64,000 bases of DNA from Desulfovibrio inopinatus DSM 10711. GTDB taxonomy: Bacteria > Desulfobacterota > Desulfovibrionia > Desulfovibrionales > Desulfovibrionaceae. The stretch is taken from assembly GCF_000429305.1 (NCBI RefSeq), contig NZ_AUBP01000007.1, positions 1 to 64,000 on the forward strand. The letters run 5' to 3'. Positions 53,043 to 63,189 of the stretch are shown one piece after another (position 1 is the stretch's first letter; each line of letters starts with the position of its first letter). A program made the position numbers and the translations under genes. Below the pieces are notes generated by a model that saw only the letters and a program-made list of their open reading frames with translations, was not told where the DNA came from and ran no database searches.

Positions 53043-54473
53043 TTAAGGGTGTTCGGCGTGCTGCAACGTGATTGAGTTTGTATCGGTCGCCGGTTCGACA
53101 TCAAGTACAAGCCCGTTGACGCGAACGACACGGACATAACTTCCGTTGGTGAGATCCGACGTCTTAAGGAAGTGCGCTTTCCACAATTCTCCGGCAACAA
53201 AGACTTTCCCTGAATCTCCGTCAATTTTTCGAATTTCAGCCCGAGCCCCAATGAGGCCTTCTGTCCCGAGTTGTGGTTTTCGCCTGAACGCTCGAGCAGC
53301 GAGAGTGGCTATGGAAAGAAGTATAATGGCCATGCCGCTGACTGTAACAATGATGGTTGATAAAGGAATCGTTGACATCCCCTCCCCTGTTCGGAAGAGG
53401 AGTAAAGAGCCGAGAAATAATCCGATGAGTCCTGCCAAGCTCAGGAGGCCGAAACTTGTTATGAAGAGCTCCAGAATGAAAAGCACAACTGCAAAGACAA
53501 TAAGCAGGAGTCCCGCGGCCGAAGTTGGCAAGATGGACATGGAATACAGACCAAGCACAAGACACAAACCTCCGATTACACCGGGAAGAACCGCACCAGG
53601 CGTAGCCAATTCAAAAAATAATCCAGCCATGCCGCCAAGTAAAAGAAAATAGGCTATTTGTGGGTCGAGCAACCACGACAACACACGGTAACGAAATCCT
53701 GGATCAACGTGTTCGATGGTCCAGGCGTTCTCATCGAAAGTGACCATGGTATTGTTGATAGGTACTCCTCGGCGTCCAAGTTGATTCATTAAATCCGTTT
53801 CCGATATCGCCAAGAGATCGACAATACGTTCCATAACGGCTTCCGAGGCTGTAACATTTTCGCTTTTGGTGACGGATGAAACATACCACTCAACATTACG
53901 TCCGCGATGCTTGGCCATACCACGAAGCAGGCTTGTAAAATCATTCTGAATTTTTTTTGCCATGGTTTCGCTGATATCTTCTCCGGAAGATGTCACCGGC
54001 GATGCAGATCCTAAAGTCGTTTGCGGGCTCATGGCTGCAATGTCGGCCGCTGCAACGAGAAACACACCGGCCGAAGCAGCTTGTGCACCGGCGGGACCGA
54101 CCCAAACAGCAACGGGGACTGAGGCATTCAGGATTTGTTTGACCATATCCCGCATGGATGATGCCAATCCACCAGGAGTGTCGAGGCGGAGAAGAATCAT
54201 GTCGGCGTGGCGCTCTTTGGCTAAAAGAAAAACCTTCTCCAACAGATCGACCTGCGCCGGAGTAATTGCTGCATCGATCGCACATTCAAGCACGTGAAAT
54301 GTGTCTACTGTTGTTCGAGGTTTTTCAGATGTTGCGATGTCATGAGGAGCTTCAGCCGGTGCCGCTCTGGCCGAGACAGAAAGCAAAAGTGTGGAGAGGA
54401 TAATGAAAAAGGACATCACCCGTATGGAGATGCGGAACGAAAACCTATCTGGTGTCGTATGCTCACATGGCAT
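53043..54473 (-). CDS. NfeD-family membrane serine protease (long form)
   Basis: A 476-aa membrane protease. A signal segment is followed by a ClpP-like domain with the catalytic Ser in AASAGVFL and Lys in MAKKIQND (the Ser-Lys dyad of PH1510-type NfeD), then four to five membrane helices (about 260-390) and a C-terminal OB-fold domain (GLIGARAEI to SYVRVVRV). It is predicted to cleave stomatin-type tails and form a complex with the slipin encoded next. ATG 54473 has GAGG 5 nt upstream. Confidence 0.92.
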   Translation of the reverse strand: MPCEHTTPDRFSFRISIRVMSFFIILSTLLLSVSARAAPAEAPHDIATSEKPRTTVDTFHVLECAIDAAITPAQVDLLEKVFLLAKERHADMILLRLDTPGGLASSMRDMVKQILNASVPVAVWVGPAGAQAASAGVFLVAAADIAAMSPQTTLGSASPVTSSGEDISETMAKKIQNDFTSLLRGMAKHRGRNVEWYVSSVTKSENVTASEAVMERIVDLLAISETDLMNQLGRRGVPINNTMVTFDENAWTIEHVDPGFRYRVLSWLLDPQIAYFLLLGGMAGLFFELATPGAVLPGVIGGLCLVLGLYSMSILPTSAAGLLLIVFAVVLFILELFITSFGLLSLAGLIGLFLGSLLLFRTGEGMSTIPLSTIIVTVSGMAIILLSIATLAARAFRRKPQLGTEGLIGARAEIRKIDGDSGKVFVAGELWKAHFLKTSDLTNGSYVRVVRVNGLVLDVEPATDTNSITLQHAEHP

Positions 54474-54545
54474 GCTGGCCTCGCTTGGCACGCCGTTTAT
54501 CTGAAAGACTGGTATGAGAAGGTCTTGTCAAAGCATGGCGTGCGT

Positions 54546-55382
54546 TTATCCCGAGTGAATAGCGCGCAGCAGATGGACGGTGCGTGACATGGCAACACCT
54601 TCATCGGCTATAAGCTCTTCCGGATCGGGAAGAATTTGGAGAATTCGACCATGCGCCGGTTTCGCTCCCAATGTAAAGTGGTCATGAGGAAAAAGTGCAT
54701 GAAAACCAGCTTTTCCAAAAACGAGAATATAGCGGGGGTTGATGGATTCGATTCCAGAGAGAAATTTCTGTGGCGCTGCTTCGAGCGTTCCTCCTTGCAG
54801 AGCACTCAGCGGCCAGAATCCGAGAAATCCGGGTGGCCATTGAACCATGGATCGCAGATTGCGCCATAAAGCTCCTCGTCTCGGATCACCCTTGCCGAGG
54901 AGATCAAGACCGAGTTCCCAATAGGTCCAAATGACGCGAGGCCGCTCCGGCAACAATGCTGTATAGCGATCCCACACCGTGTTTTCCGTGGTGTTTGAAA
55001 TTGGTGTAGTTTGCGCCGCTGTCGTTTCAGTGGAAGGAGAAGGATGCGGCGGCGTTGTTCTGGACTGGCTTTCAGGTGTTTGCACTGGGGAAGGCCGTCG
55101 GACTGTCTCCTGCAGTGTTGCTTCTGAAGGTTGTGACGGCGGCGCTGGACGTGTTGACGTCAGACGTTGTTGTGGTGGGGCGTATTCCGGGGGAGCTGAT
55201 TGGGCGTGTTGTTGATCGGGACGTCGTAAGGGCACTGGACCGCTCTGCCCTGCCTGGGCTGCCGCCGCTTTCCGATGAGCCTGAAAGGCTCGTCGTGTTT
55301 CTTCAGAAACAAAGAGACTTCGCACGCCGGCCAAGCGCCAGACGCGGACATGTTCAGGCATGGTTAAAGGTGGGCGATCCAT
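54546..55382 (-). CDS. Pro-rich protein with uracil-DNA-glycosylase-like C-terminal region
   Basis: A 278-aa protein, poorly known. Residues 1-40 are a short ordered block (HVRVWRLAGVRSLFVSEETRRAF), residues 45-140 are Pro/Gln/Ser/Thr-rich and disordered, and residues about 145-278 form a compact domain with VIWTYWELGLDLLG, GFWPLS and ILVFGKAGFHALFP, which loosely recalls UDG-fold proteins. No certain catalytic motif is visible, so a glycosylase call is not safe. ATG 55382 has GGAG at good spacing and overlaps the end of coaBC by 19 nt, so it is coupled to it. Confidence 0.5.
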   Translation of the reverse strand: MDRPPLTMPEHVRVWRLAGVRSLFVSEETRRAFQAHRKAAAAQAGQSGPVPLRRPDQQHAQSAPPEYAPPQQRLTSTRPAPPSQPSEATLQETVRRPSPVQTPESQSRTTPPHPSPSTETTAAQTTPISNTTENTVWDRYTALLPERPRVIWTYWELGLDLLGKGDPRRGALWRNLRSMVQWPPGFLGFWPLSALQGGTLEAAPQKFLSGIESINPRYILVFGKAGFHALFPHDHFTLGAKPAHGRILQILPDPEELIADEGVAMSRTVHLLRAIHSG

Positions 55383-56587
55383 TCCCAAATTCTCCAGGCA
55401 ACCTCTGTTTTCGCGAGTGTGGGCCACGTTTCGGCGCGACCTTTCGCATCAAGGACAAACACACGATTTGTTGCAACACCAAATCCGGCATCAGGCCGCG
55501 TAATATCATTGCCCACAATGAGGTCGCAATGTTTTCTGCGGAGCTTCCCTTCAGCCTGTTTTTCAAGATCATCCGTCTCTGCGCAAAAGCCGATCAGTTT
55601 TTGATGCGTTTTTTTGGAATCCCCCAGGCTTTGTAAAATATCTTTGGTTCGGTTGAAGTGCACCGTCAAACCATTGTCTGCAGATGCCGATTCTTTTTTG
55701 AACTTGGATGCCCCATGCGCAACTGGCGAAAAATCTGCGACAGCCGCACAAAGACATGCCATATCCATGGCTGGCCACGTGTCCATTGCAGCTTCGTACA
55801 TCGCCTGAGCCGTCGGTGTCTTATGAACTGTAATGCCATCAGGCAGCCACATATCAACCGGCCCACTAGCGACGGTCACGTGTGCTCCAAGCATCCAGGC
55901 CGCCACGGCAAGGGCGCCTCCCATGGTGCCCGAGGAGGGATTGGACCAGAATCGGACCGGATCGAAATATTCACGTGTCGGCCCCAACGTGAGAAATATC
56001 TTTTTTCCTTCAAGATATTTTGGGGCCATGGCTCGTAATACGGCCATAAGGATACGTCGGCTATCGGCAAGCCTGCCTTGACCCGTATCACCGCATGCTA
56101 CGCGCCCTACTTCCGGGTCTACCCCAATAACACCGCGATCACGCAATGTCTGCCAATTGGCTTGGGTTGCAGGAGCATCCCACATGCGAGGGTTCATTGC
56201 CGGAGCGACGACGATTGACCGGTTAAAAGATAAAGCCTGTGTGGAAAGCATATCGTCGGCCAAGCCATGTGCCATTTTGGCCAAAATATTGGCTGTTGCA
56301 GGAGCAATGAGCAGGCAATCTGCTGATTCGCCCGGTGCGAGGTGACCGAACACCGCGTCTTCGTGATCGAAAAGCGTTGTATAGACAGGATCGGCCCCAA
56401 GGGCGCGAAGTGTCAGTGCTGGCAGAAAACGTTCACCGGATGCGGTCAGTGTGGCACCGACACCGGCTTCTGTTTCGAGAAGCCGGCGCAGGAGCGAGGG
56501 AACCGCACAAGCGGCGACCGAACCACAAATCCCGATATGGATGCGTTTTCCGAGAAATCCGGTAAAGGTAAGATGGTTGTCGCTCAT
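55364..56587 (-). CDS. CoaBC bifunctional pantothenate pathway enzyme
   Basis: A 407-aa enzyme for coenzyme A synthesis. The N-terminal flavoprotein domain decarboxylates phosphopantothenoylcysteine (HIGICGSVAA; PAMNPRMW motif), and the C-terminal domain couples phosphopantothenate with cysteine (LTLGPTREYFDPVRFWSNPSSGTMG, and LIVGNDI). ATG 56587 has AAGGA at 5-nt spacing; the frame extending to 56740 would cover the lipoprotein gene. Length is standard. Confidence 0.93.
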   Translation of the reverse strand: MSDNHLTFTGFLGKRIHIGICGSVAACAVPSLLRRLLETEAGVGATLTASGERFLPALTLRALGADPVYTTLFDHEDAVFGHLAPGESADCLLIAPATANILAKMAHGLADDMLSTQALSFNRSIVVAPAMNPRMWDAPATQANWQTLRDRGVIGVDPEVGRVACGDTGQGRLADSRRILMAVLRAMAPKYLEGKKIFLTLGPTREYFDPVRFWSNPSSGTMGGALAVAAWMLGAHVTVASGPVDMWLPDGITVHKTPTAQAMYEAAMDTWPAMDMACLCAAVADFSPVAHGASKFKKESASADNGLTVHFNRTKDILQSLGDSKKTHQKLIGFCAETDDLEKQAEGKLRRKHCDLIVGNDITRPDAGFGVATNRVFVLDAKGRAETWPTLAKTEVAWRIWEWIAHL

Positions 56588-56597
56588 ATGATCCTTA

Positions 56598-57131
56598 TTA
56601 ATAGGTAGAATTGCCATTAGACGTGGAATACGAGTTTTGCGGTATGGCCTTGGGAATAGACGAAGATTGCAGAGGGGTGTCATTGGTGTCTGAGCGAAGG
56701 ACAACCCAAATTTCCGCCGTGGTGCTAATGGTGCCTTCATCTACAAGAATAATAACGTCCTTGCCCTGTTTCTCAAAAATCATCAGGCTCTTGGCGTGTT
56801 TGAAAAAGCCGCGCAGCGTAAATCCCTGACCAGGCATGGTGTCGTAGTAAAAACGGTACAAGGACGGTGCATTGACTCGACCGGTCAAAACGAGCACGCC
56901 GGTTTGTCGTGAAAGTGTTCCGATGACGAGCGATTTCTGGTGATCGACACTCATTTCTTTGGGAATGGGAATATCCGTGAAATCGGCAAAGTAAATGCCT
57001 CCGTCATTGTTTTCACTTTCGGTGGTTTGAGTATTTTCCGTCGGTGTATCAACTGCCGACGGATTCGACATAGCGCAGCCACACAAACTAGCAGCAAGAG
57101 TTATGGCAAGACAGGACGTCAAAAAACGCAT
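56598..57131 (-). CDS. Putative lipoprotein of unknown function
   Basis: A 177-aa protein with a signal peptide and lipobox (SLCGC, Cys19), a polar Thr/Asn/Glu spacer, then a beta-rich domain with IPIPKEMSVDH and YYDTMPGQGFTLRG, and a Ser/Asn/Thr-rich tail. The MxxNGW-like block resembles DUF4810/YceB-type lipoprotein folds only loosely, and I do not assign a role. It lies 10 nt before the coaBC start on the same strand. Confidence 0.65.
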   Translation of the reverse strand: MRFLTSCLAITLAASLCGCAMSNPSAVDTPTENTQTTESENNDGGIYFADFTDIPIPKEMSVDHQKSLVIGTLSRQTGVLVLTGRVNAPSLYRFYYDTMPGQGFTLRGFFKHAKSLMIFEKQGKDVIILVDEGTISTTAEIWVVLRSDTNDTPLQSSSIPKAIPQNSYSTSNGNSTY

Positions 57132-57313
57132 GAATTTCTCCCAGGTTGGGGACTAGCAGCGAAAATAGGTCCAATTCAACAAAGGCAAGGCCGGAACGTG
57201 AATTTTACACGCGTAAGGCCGTCAGCAGCCGTTAGTTTTTGCACATTTGGTTGTATTGATGGTATATGCTGGAGAGTCACGTCATTCTGTCGCGACTCTA
57301 GCATGACGCGGCC

Positions 57314-58147
57314 ATGAAGCAAAACCCTTTACAACGCCCTGATTGGGCAAGAATTCAATTATTTATTCTTAATGCACACTGCTCAACTCATTTTTTATGG
57401 GGAACTTGCCCACTCGTCAGAGCACCTTCATTTGAAGTATCGTTTCATGTGACTCGGCGAGCCTCAGTGAAAGATGTCATGGAGTCCTACGGTGTTCCGC
57501 ATACGGAGGTCTTCGGGTTGCTTGCTAACCTGCAGCCTGTGGGTTTCAATCATATTGTCGTTCCTCATGATCGTATTGTTGCTACACCAGCCGTTTTTCC
57601 GATTCACGTAGAAAAATCGACTCGGCTTCGCCCTGCCCTCCGTGGTCCTGTGCGTTTTGTTGTAGATGCAAATGTGGGACGACTGGCCGGGCTATTGCGT
57701 ATGCTCGGCTTTGATACAAGTTACTCTTTTGAACACGATGATGCAGCTTTAGCAGAAATATCATTCCAGGAGTCTCGTATTGTTCTCACACGTGATCGAG
57801 GATTACTCAAACGATCGGCTGTCATCCATGGACGCCTACTACGAGCCAATGATCCTTGGGATCAACTTGGGGAAACCGTTCGTGCATATGGTCTGACCCC
57901 ACCGTGGGCGTTGTTCAGTCGGTGTCTTCGGTGCAATGCCCTTCTCGAAAGAACGACGAAATCACATGTAATCCATCGACTCTTACCTAAAACAAAGCGC
58001 TACTATAATGATTTTTCTCTGTGTCCGAGGTGTGACGCACTCTATTGGCCGGGATCGCACTTTGACGCTATGCTGGAACGCTTGCAGCGATATGGGCTGA
58101 TTGAAAGAACAAAAGGCACGGAATCCTTTTTTATAAAAAATACGTGA
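57314..58147 (+). CDS. Mut7-C RNase domain protein with N-terminal ubiquitin-like domain
   Basis: A 277-aa protein. Residues about 40-95 form a Mut7-C ubiquitin-like fold (RRASVKDVMESYGVPHTEVFGLL), and residues about 110-250 form the Mut7-C PIN-like nuclease domain (FVVDANVGRLAGLLRMLGFDT, then IVLTRDRGLLKR), with acidic residues Asp116, Asp133 and Asp149 placed for metal binding. A zinc ribbon (CLRCNALL and CPRCDALYW) ends it. The family is thought to be an RNase linked to RNA decay or translation; substrate unknown. Divergent from the lipoprotein gene at 57131. Confidence 0.8.
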   Translation: MKQNPLQRPDWARIQLFILNAHCSTHFLWGTCPLVRAPSFEVSFHVTRRASVKDVMESYGVPHTEVFGLLANLQPVGFNHIVVPHDRIVATPAVFPIHVEKSTRLRPALRGPVRFVVDANVGRLAGLLRMLGFDTSYSFEHDDAALAEISFQESRIVLTRDRGLLKRSAVIHGRLLRANDPWDQLGETVRAYGLTPPWALFSRCLRCNALLERTTKSHVIHRLLPKTKRYYNDFSLCPRCDALYWPGSHFDAMLERLQRYGLIERTKGTESFFIKNT

Positions 58148-58338
58148 CGAAATCATGTGATTGACGTATTGGAGCCGCAAACACAACAATTTCTTTTCAA
58201 TGTGTTTTGTATGCCCGATTCTCATTTCTTGGCGGAAATTATGCGTTGATCGGATTCCCGGTCTTTCTCCCATAGATACCCGCAAACCAGTGTGTTGGCG
58301 ATTCATCGGGCAGTGTTCGTTGTTTTCGGATATATGTT

Positions 58339-61002
58339 TTGAAGATACGCCAATTCTGCTCTGGTATTTTCGAACAAGTCGGGTTTAAGTCCAAGTTGAT
58401 CGTTTGTATTACGATTGCACTCGTTTTGTTCGCTGTGTTCAGTAGCGCGACGTTCTCTTTGGTGATGAACCACTTTGGAAATACACTTGCCTTTTCCGAG
58501 TTGCACCAGATACTTCGCGTTGCTGAAAATCGGCTGGAACTCTCGGTCGAGGGGTTCCGCGGCCACGTCCTCTTGGGATTACGTCAGGAAGATTTTCTCC
58601 GTGAACTCTATGACTGGGCAATGCTCGGTCTCCAGTCCAAAACATCACAAAAAGAAGCCGCACTCAGTCATTTTTTGAGTCTTACCGAGCATTCCGGTAT
58701 TGAATCCGTGGCTATTGTTCTCGATGATCACATCCAAATATTCCTTTCTCGTGGACTCTTCGGGATTCAGACAGAAAACGGTTTTTGGGGGCAACACTTT
58801 GATTCCACCTCCCCTGCCCTTCAAGACGTCATTCGTTACGAACGGATATTGCCTCCTGATCGACTTGTGCACGCGATTCAGCAGTCCACTCCAGGGTTTT
58901 CTCTTGTATGGGGAGAGTCTGAACTTGCATTGGTGTATCGGAAATCCCTGATTTTTTCTGTAGAGTCGGAAATGAAGACATCCAAGCATGCTGAGATTAC
59001 CTTTGTGCAATATTTGAATGCAGCCTGGTTGCGATCGATGATATTCGATCATGGCATAGGCATGCTTCTTGCCGACTCGAAAGGCAATAAGACGTTCCGT
59101 ACATCTAAGGCCTTTGCCACAGTCGATCTCAATGCGATAGCTCTGGCTGCGCAAGATGCGTTTCGTAATGATCGTGGAGTGGTGGAAGGTCATGCATCTG
59201 GAACATATCATGTCTTTAGCATGATTCCTCTGGGAGCTGATCATGATGCCGTTATGCTTGGTGTCACGATACCGGATGTATTCTTCCAAAAACTCATTTG
59301 GCGTTCCATTGGGATTGTTTTTGCTCTTTCCATGGTGATACTGATCGTTCTTGTGTTGATCGTCAGGGGGTTGCTTCAACGAATGATCGCCCCGATTACG
59401 GAGTTGGCAGACGCTGCGACTCGACTTGCCGGCGGTGATTTCGAGAGCCCCATAAATTGTACGGGGCATGATGAAGTGGGTTTGTTGGCACAATCCTTTG
59501 AAACCATGCGTCATAACCTGAAATCAAGTTTTGACGAAATTTCAATAGCACAATGCCGATTGAGCCGATTTATAGAAAAAACACTTGAAGGGGTATTTCG
59601 GCTGGATGAGCAAGGCCTTCTTGTCGAGGCAAACCCTGCCATGGCGCATATGTTCGGGTATGATGACATTTCGCAATTCTTGAGAAGCCCTTATCGATTA
59701 TTTCTACAAAGCTTTACGCATGAACAGCATGCCGATGCCTTTTTGAGTTGCCTTCGCGAAGGACACGCCGTCACCGGATTTGAAGTGTTACTCCAAACAC
59801 GTAATGGACCGACACTCTGGGGGCGCATTTCTGCCCTTCCCGTCAAGGACGATACAAATCAATTTTGTGGGGTTGAGGGGCATATTGAAAACGTGACGGA
59901 TAGAATCGCTGCCTATAAGGCGCTTCACCAGGCAAAGAAGGATCTTGAGGTGCGCGTTGCCGAACGAACATCACAGCTTGCCGCTCTCGTTAAAATACTT
60001 GAGCATCGTAATGAACTGGTTGCCCGGCTCAATACGATGAGTGCTCAGCTTCAGGCCTGCGCGAACATGGCCGATCTCTGTAGCGTACTGCAAGACGGGC
60101 TTGCTGCGTTATTCCCCGAAAATTCCGGTGCCCTCTATTTACGTGTTGAGGGGGGAGAACAACTCGTCAATATTCACGAGTTTGGCGATACTCCTTCGGA
60201 GGAACCGTTGATTGACGTCAAGAGCTGTCGAGCATTGACTCAGCACGATGCAATCGGTCTTCGATTTGAAAAAAAACACCTCTGCGAAAATTTTTCTCGT
60301 CCAGAGGAAATCGTATTTTGTATCCCTCTGCGAGGCTACAATATGACGCACGGGGTTTTTCAAGTACGCAGTCTGAAAACAGCGTTGCGTGATGAACACG
60401 AACATCGGTCCACTCATGAACTTGCTGTCGACGTCGCTGACCACATTGCACTGGCGATAGCCAATATTTTGCTCCGTGAAAAACTTTTGCAGCAAAATGT
60501 GCGAGACCCCCTGACGAATTTGTACAATAGACGCTACCTCAAAGAGGTCATTGACCGGGAAGGTCAGCGCGCTAAACGACATCAGCGTACAATTGGTGTC
60601 ATTTTCATGGATATCGATAAGTTCAAACTCTTTAATGATACCTACGGACATGACGCCGGGGATTACATCCTGAAGCAAGTCGGAGGGTTCATTAACGATA
60701 ATATTCGAGAAGAGGACACGGCCTTCCGCTACGGGGGGGAAGAGTTTCTTATTCTACTGCCCGAAATCGATTTGGAAGATATTATTCTGCGTGCCGAGAG
60801 TTTACGCCGACAAATCAAGAATCTTTCGTTTCAATATAAGGATACAAACTTGGGTCCAATCACGGTTTCGGTTGGAGTGGCCGTGTTTCCGCAACACGGC
60901 CACGATTTGGATAATGTTGTGCTCTATGCTGATGATCTTCTTCTTAAAGCCAAATCCTCAGGCCGAGACCGTGTTGTCTATCCCGAGATTGAAAACGAGT
61001 AA
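58339..61002 (+). CDS. Membrane sensor diguanylate cyclase
   Basis: An 887-aa protein with two membrane helices (about 20-42 and 310-335) around a periplasmic sensor domain, HAMP (about 335-390), PAS (about 405-525), coiled coil, GAF-like (about 570-715) and a C-terminal GGDEF domain. The active-site motif GGEEF (799-803) is intact and the inhibitory I-site RxxD (REED, 790-793) is present, so it should make c-di-GMP with product feedback. The start codon is TTG 58339 with a poor site, so the first residues are uncertain. It is a single gene that could supply the c-di-GMP input missing from the Wsp-like cluster, but no link is shown. Confidence 0.88.
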   Translation: MKIRQFCSGIFEQVGFKSKLIVCITIALVLFAVFSSATFSLVMNHFGNTLAFSELHQILRVAENRLELSVEGFRGHVLLGLRQEDFLRELYDWAMLGLQSKTSQKEAALSHFLSLTEHSGIESVAIVLDDHIQIFLSRGLFGIQTENGFWGQHFDSTSPALQDVIRYERILPPDRLVHAIQQSTPGFSLVWGESELALVYRKSLIFSVESEMKTSKHAEITFVQYLNAAWLRSMIFDHGIGMLLADSKGNKTFRTSKAFATVDLNAIALAAQDAFRNDRGVVEGHASGTYHVFSMIPLGADHDAVMLGVTIPDVFFQKLIWRSIGIVFALSMVILIVLVLIVRGLLQRMIAPITELADAATRLAGGDFESPINCTGHDEVGLLAQSFETMRHNLKSSFDEISIAQCRLSRFIEKTLEGVFRLDEQGLLVEANPAMAHMFGYDDISQFLRSPYRLFLQSFTHEQHADAFLSCLREGHAVTGFEVLLQTRNGPTLWGRISALPVKDDTNQFCGVEGHIENVTDRIAAYKALHQAKKDLEVRVAERTSQLAALVKILEHRNELVARLNTMSAQLQACANMADLCSVLQDGLAALFPENSGALYLRVEGGEQLVNIHEFGDTPSEEPLIDVKSCRALTQHDAIGLRFEKKHLCENFSRPEEIVFCIPLRGYNMTHGVFQVRSLKTALRDEHEHRSTHELAVDVADHIALAIANILLREKLLQQNVRDPLTNLYNRRYLKEVIDREGQRAKRHQRTIGVIFMDIDKFKLFNDTYGHDAGDYILKQVGGFINDNIREEDTAFRYGGEEFLILLPEIDLEDIILRAESLRRQIKNLSFQYKDTNLGPITVSVGVAVFPQHGHDLDNVVLYADDLLLKAKSSGRDRVVYPEIENE

Positions 61003-61052
61003 GTTGTTTTTGGCTTTTCTTTTCTTCCACTCCTCCTGAAACGATCAATGTC

Positions 61053-62792
61053 TTAGAGGTTATCTTTCAGTTTGAGAGTGTGAATGAGTTTCGCCAGCAG
61101 GGTTGGTTTTTCGTGAAGATCGGAATTTTGAAGGAATGTCCGACGCTGCTTGAATCGGTCGTTGAGTGTGGCAATGTAGGTTGCTTTATTCTGCACATCG
61201 GCTGGATTATAGCGATCGTAATATCCAGGAAGAATTGCTTCAATGGATTCTTTCGTCGGCAACTGTGCACCCTGAATGATATCCCAGTCCTCCCACTCAA
61301 GCTGATCGAGCAAGATCGCCGTTTGTAATGTCAGTGATGTCTGAAGGGGAATTGATGTCAGCTCGGTATCAGAAGATTTCCAGAATCCGACGGAATTAAA
61401 GCAGTATCCTGTGGCCCCATGTTCGAAAACATTCAGAAAAGCCTCAACGTCTTTCCAAAGCTCATAGACGCGAAATGGGTTGGCATACGGAACAAAGACG
61501 AGTTGTTGTAATTCCTCTTCGGAAACGTTTTCGGCCATGTTGCGTTTGGTCATAAGGGAAGCCCCCATGGCCACGGCAAGAGATCGTTTAGAGAATTTGA
61601 GGATAGGCGGCAGACAGGTGTCCTTCATAAGCCAAACCATGATGTGAGGAAAATCGCATCGATTCACTGACGTCCCAAGAAGATCCCGATCAAGTAGAGC
61701 GCGTCCATTGGGATTACGCAAGTCGTGACCAAGGGGGAGCTTTTTCCCTTCGACTTCGAGGATGGCGTGGTTCATGACGGAAATGACATACGGCCAGTCC
61801 GGATGATCCAGCGAGCGGGAATCGGTTTTATCAAACAGCGTGGGTTCCCATACACGGCACACCTTGTTTTTACAGTCAATTTGAAATGCATCGTCATGAA
61901 GGACAACTTTGTTGAACCCTTCGGGCAATGTGCCGGCATTGTCGCTTGCATTTGTGTGTGAAGATTTTCCGGTTCCCGAAAGACCGAAGAATGCGATGGA
62001 ACGCTTTCCAGCTTTTTGGGCTGCGGGGTCAGAACAGGAGCTGAAGTCGAGTTCTTTGATGCCACCATGACATGCGGCCATATTCAGACGCATACCGGAA
62101 GTCCAGGCCAAGGTCAGCGTCCCCTTCTTTCGTTCTCCGAAATACCGCATGCCGAAGTTGAAGATAACATTGGCCTGCTCGTCGACAAGAGCAAGCATAC
62201 GTTGCCCCTGCTTGTGATAGTATTCATCGTCCAAATCCCAGGCATTGTCCGCCACGACGATGATATCCTGGATGGGGAGCTTGGGGCTGGATTCGTAGAT
62301 TTGGGCCAACTCTTGATATGGTGTGAAATTGACGAGCCAGTTGAAAACGTTGACGGCATCGTCTTCGGTGGTGATGAAGCTTGCTTTGATCATGAGGTCT
62401 CGATCAAGCCCGATGATAGCTTCTGCTTTGATGAGTGGACGAGGTCGCATCTCGAAAACCGCTTCACGCACGTCACCGAGAACTTTGCGCTGTTCGGCCC
62501 CGGACAGCCTATTGTAATACCGTATAGCCTTGGCTGTTCTGCCGACAACCCGACCATGACAATTATTGGGGACACGAGCACCCTCAGGAAGACCGAGACG
62601 TTTAGCAGCCGGTGGGTAGATGGGCATATCCGTCATCATGACATCGGATTGATTCTGCGCGAGACGATAGGCTTCTGCTGCATCGACGGTGCGTATGCGA
62701 GGATCGCAAAGCAGAGTTTCCGCCATAGCTCGCAACGGCGGCATGGTCGGGATAGCGTTCTTATAATATTCATAACTGGATTGGCTTGCCAT
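61053..62792 (-). CDS. Phosphoenolpyruvate carboxykinase (ATP-type), long form
   Basis: A 579-aa enzyme that converts oxaloacetate to PEP with ATP, linking the C4 pool to gluconeogenesis. The kinase-1a P-loop is FFGLSGTGKSS (about 267-277), kinase-2 is VLHDDAF, and the substrate-binding HGRVVGRT and FNFGMRYFGE blocks are present. It is longer than the about 530 aa of usual ATP-PEPCK and diverges in several blocks, so it belongs to a separate subgroup. ATG 62792 has AGGAGA. It converges on the diguanylate cyclase gene. Confidence 0.85.
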   Translation of the reverse strand: MASQSSYEYYKNAIPTMPPLRAMAETLLCDPRIRTVDAAEAYRLAQNQSDVMMTDMPIYPPAAKRLGLPEGARVPNNCHGRVVGRTAKAIRYYNRLSGAEQRKVLGDVREAVFEMRPRPLIKAEAIIGLDRDLMIKASFITTEDDAVNVFNWLVNFTPYQELAQIYESSPKLPIQDIIVVADNAWDLDDEYYHKQGQRMLALVDEQANVIFNFGMRYFGERKKGTLTLAWTSGMRLNMAACHGGIKELDFSSCSDPAAQKAGKRSIAFFGLSGTGKSSHTNASDNAGTLPEGFNKVVLHDDAFQIDCKNKVCRVWEPTLFDKTDSRSLDHPDWPYVISVMNHAILEVEGKKLPLGHDLRNPNGRALLDRDLLGTSVNRCDFPHIMVWLMKDTCLPPILKFSKRSLAVAMGASLMTKRNMAENVSEEELQQLVFVPYANPFRVYELWKDVEAFLNVFEHGATGYCFNSVGFWKSSDTELTSIPLQTSLTLQTAILLDQLEWEDWDIIQGAQLPTKESIEAILPGYYDRYNPADVQNKATYIATLNDRFKQRRTFLQNSDLHEKPTLLAKLIHTLKLKDNL

Positions 62793-63189
62793 TGTGACGA
62801 TCTCCTTTGGACATTGGCGCTGTTTTCTGACTGAGGCGGTTTGTGTAGAGAAAACGGTAGCCCGATCAGTATTGGGCGTAGGTGTTGAGTTCTTGATTAT
62901 TCCTTGAAAGCTGACGAAAAGGTGTCAGACGAGTTTCGCAGGATTATAGAAACAAAAACGTGATGCCGTCAGTATCTAACGTATACTTTGGATATTTTTC
63001 AATGAATAATAATAATTGAATTCATTTTAATATTTATTACGGAAGAAAGCAGTGCCTGAAAGAAAAAAAGTGGATAAACATTGACAGGTTTGAAATGGTA
63101 ATGCCAATAAATTTGTTATGACTTGATCAAATTTATTGCGAGAGAGTTTGGTTCTATATTGAACTTTTGTAACACGCGCCGGAACAGAA
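62793..63189. other. AT-rich intergenic region between pckA and the final kinase gene
   Basis: A 397-nt gap with divergent genes on each side, so promoters for both should be here. A TTGACA hexamer is at 63081-63086, but no good -10 follows at 17 nt. The right half is strongly AT-rich. I see no terminator, RNA gene or ORF. Confidence 0.4.
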
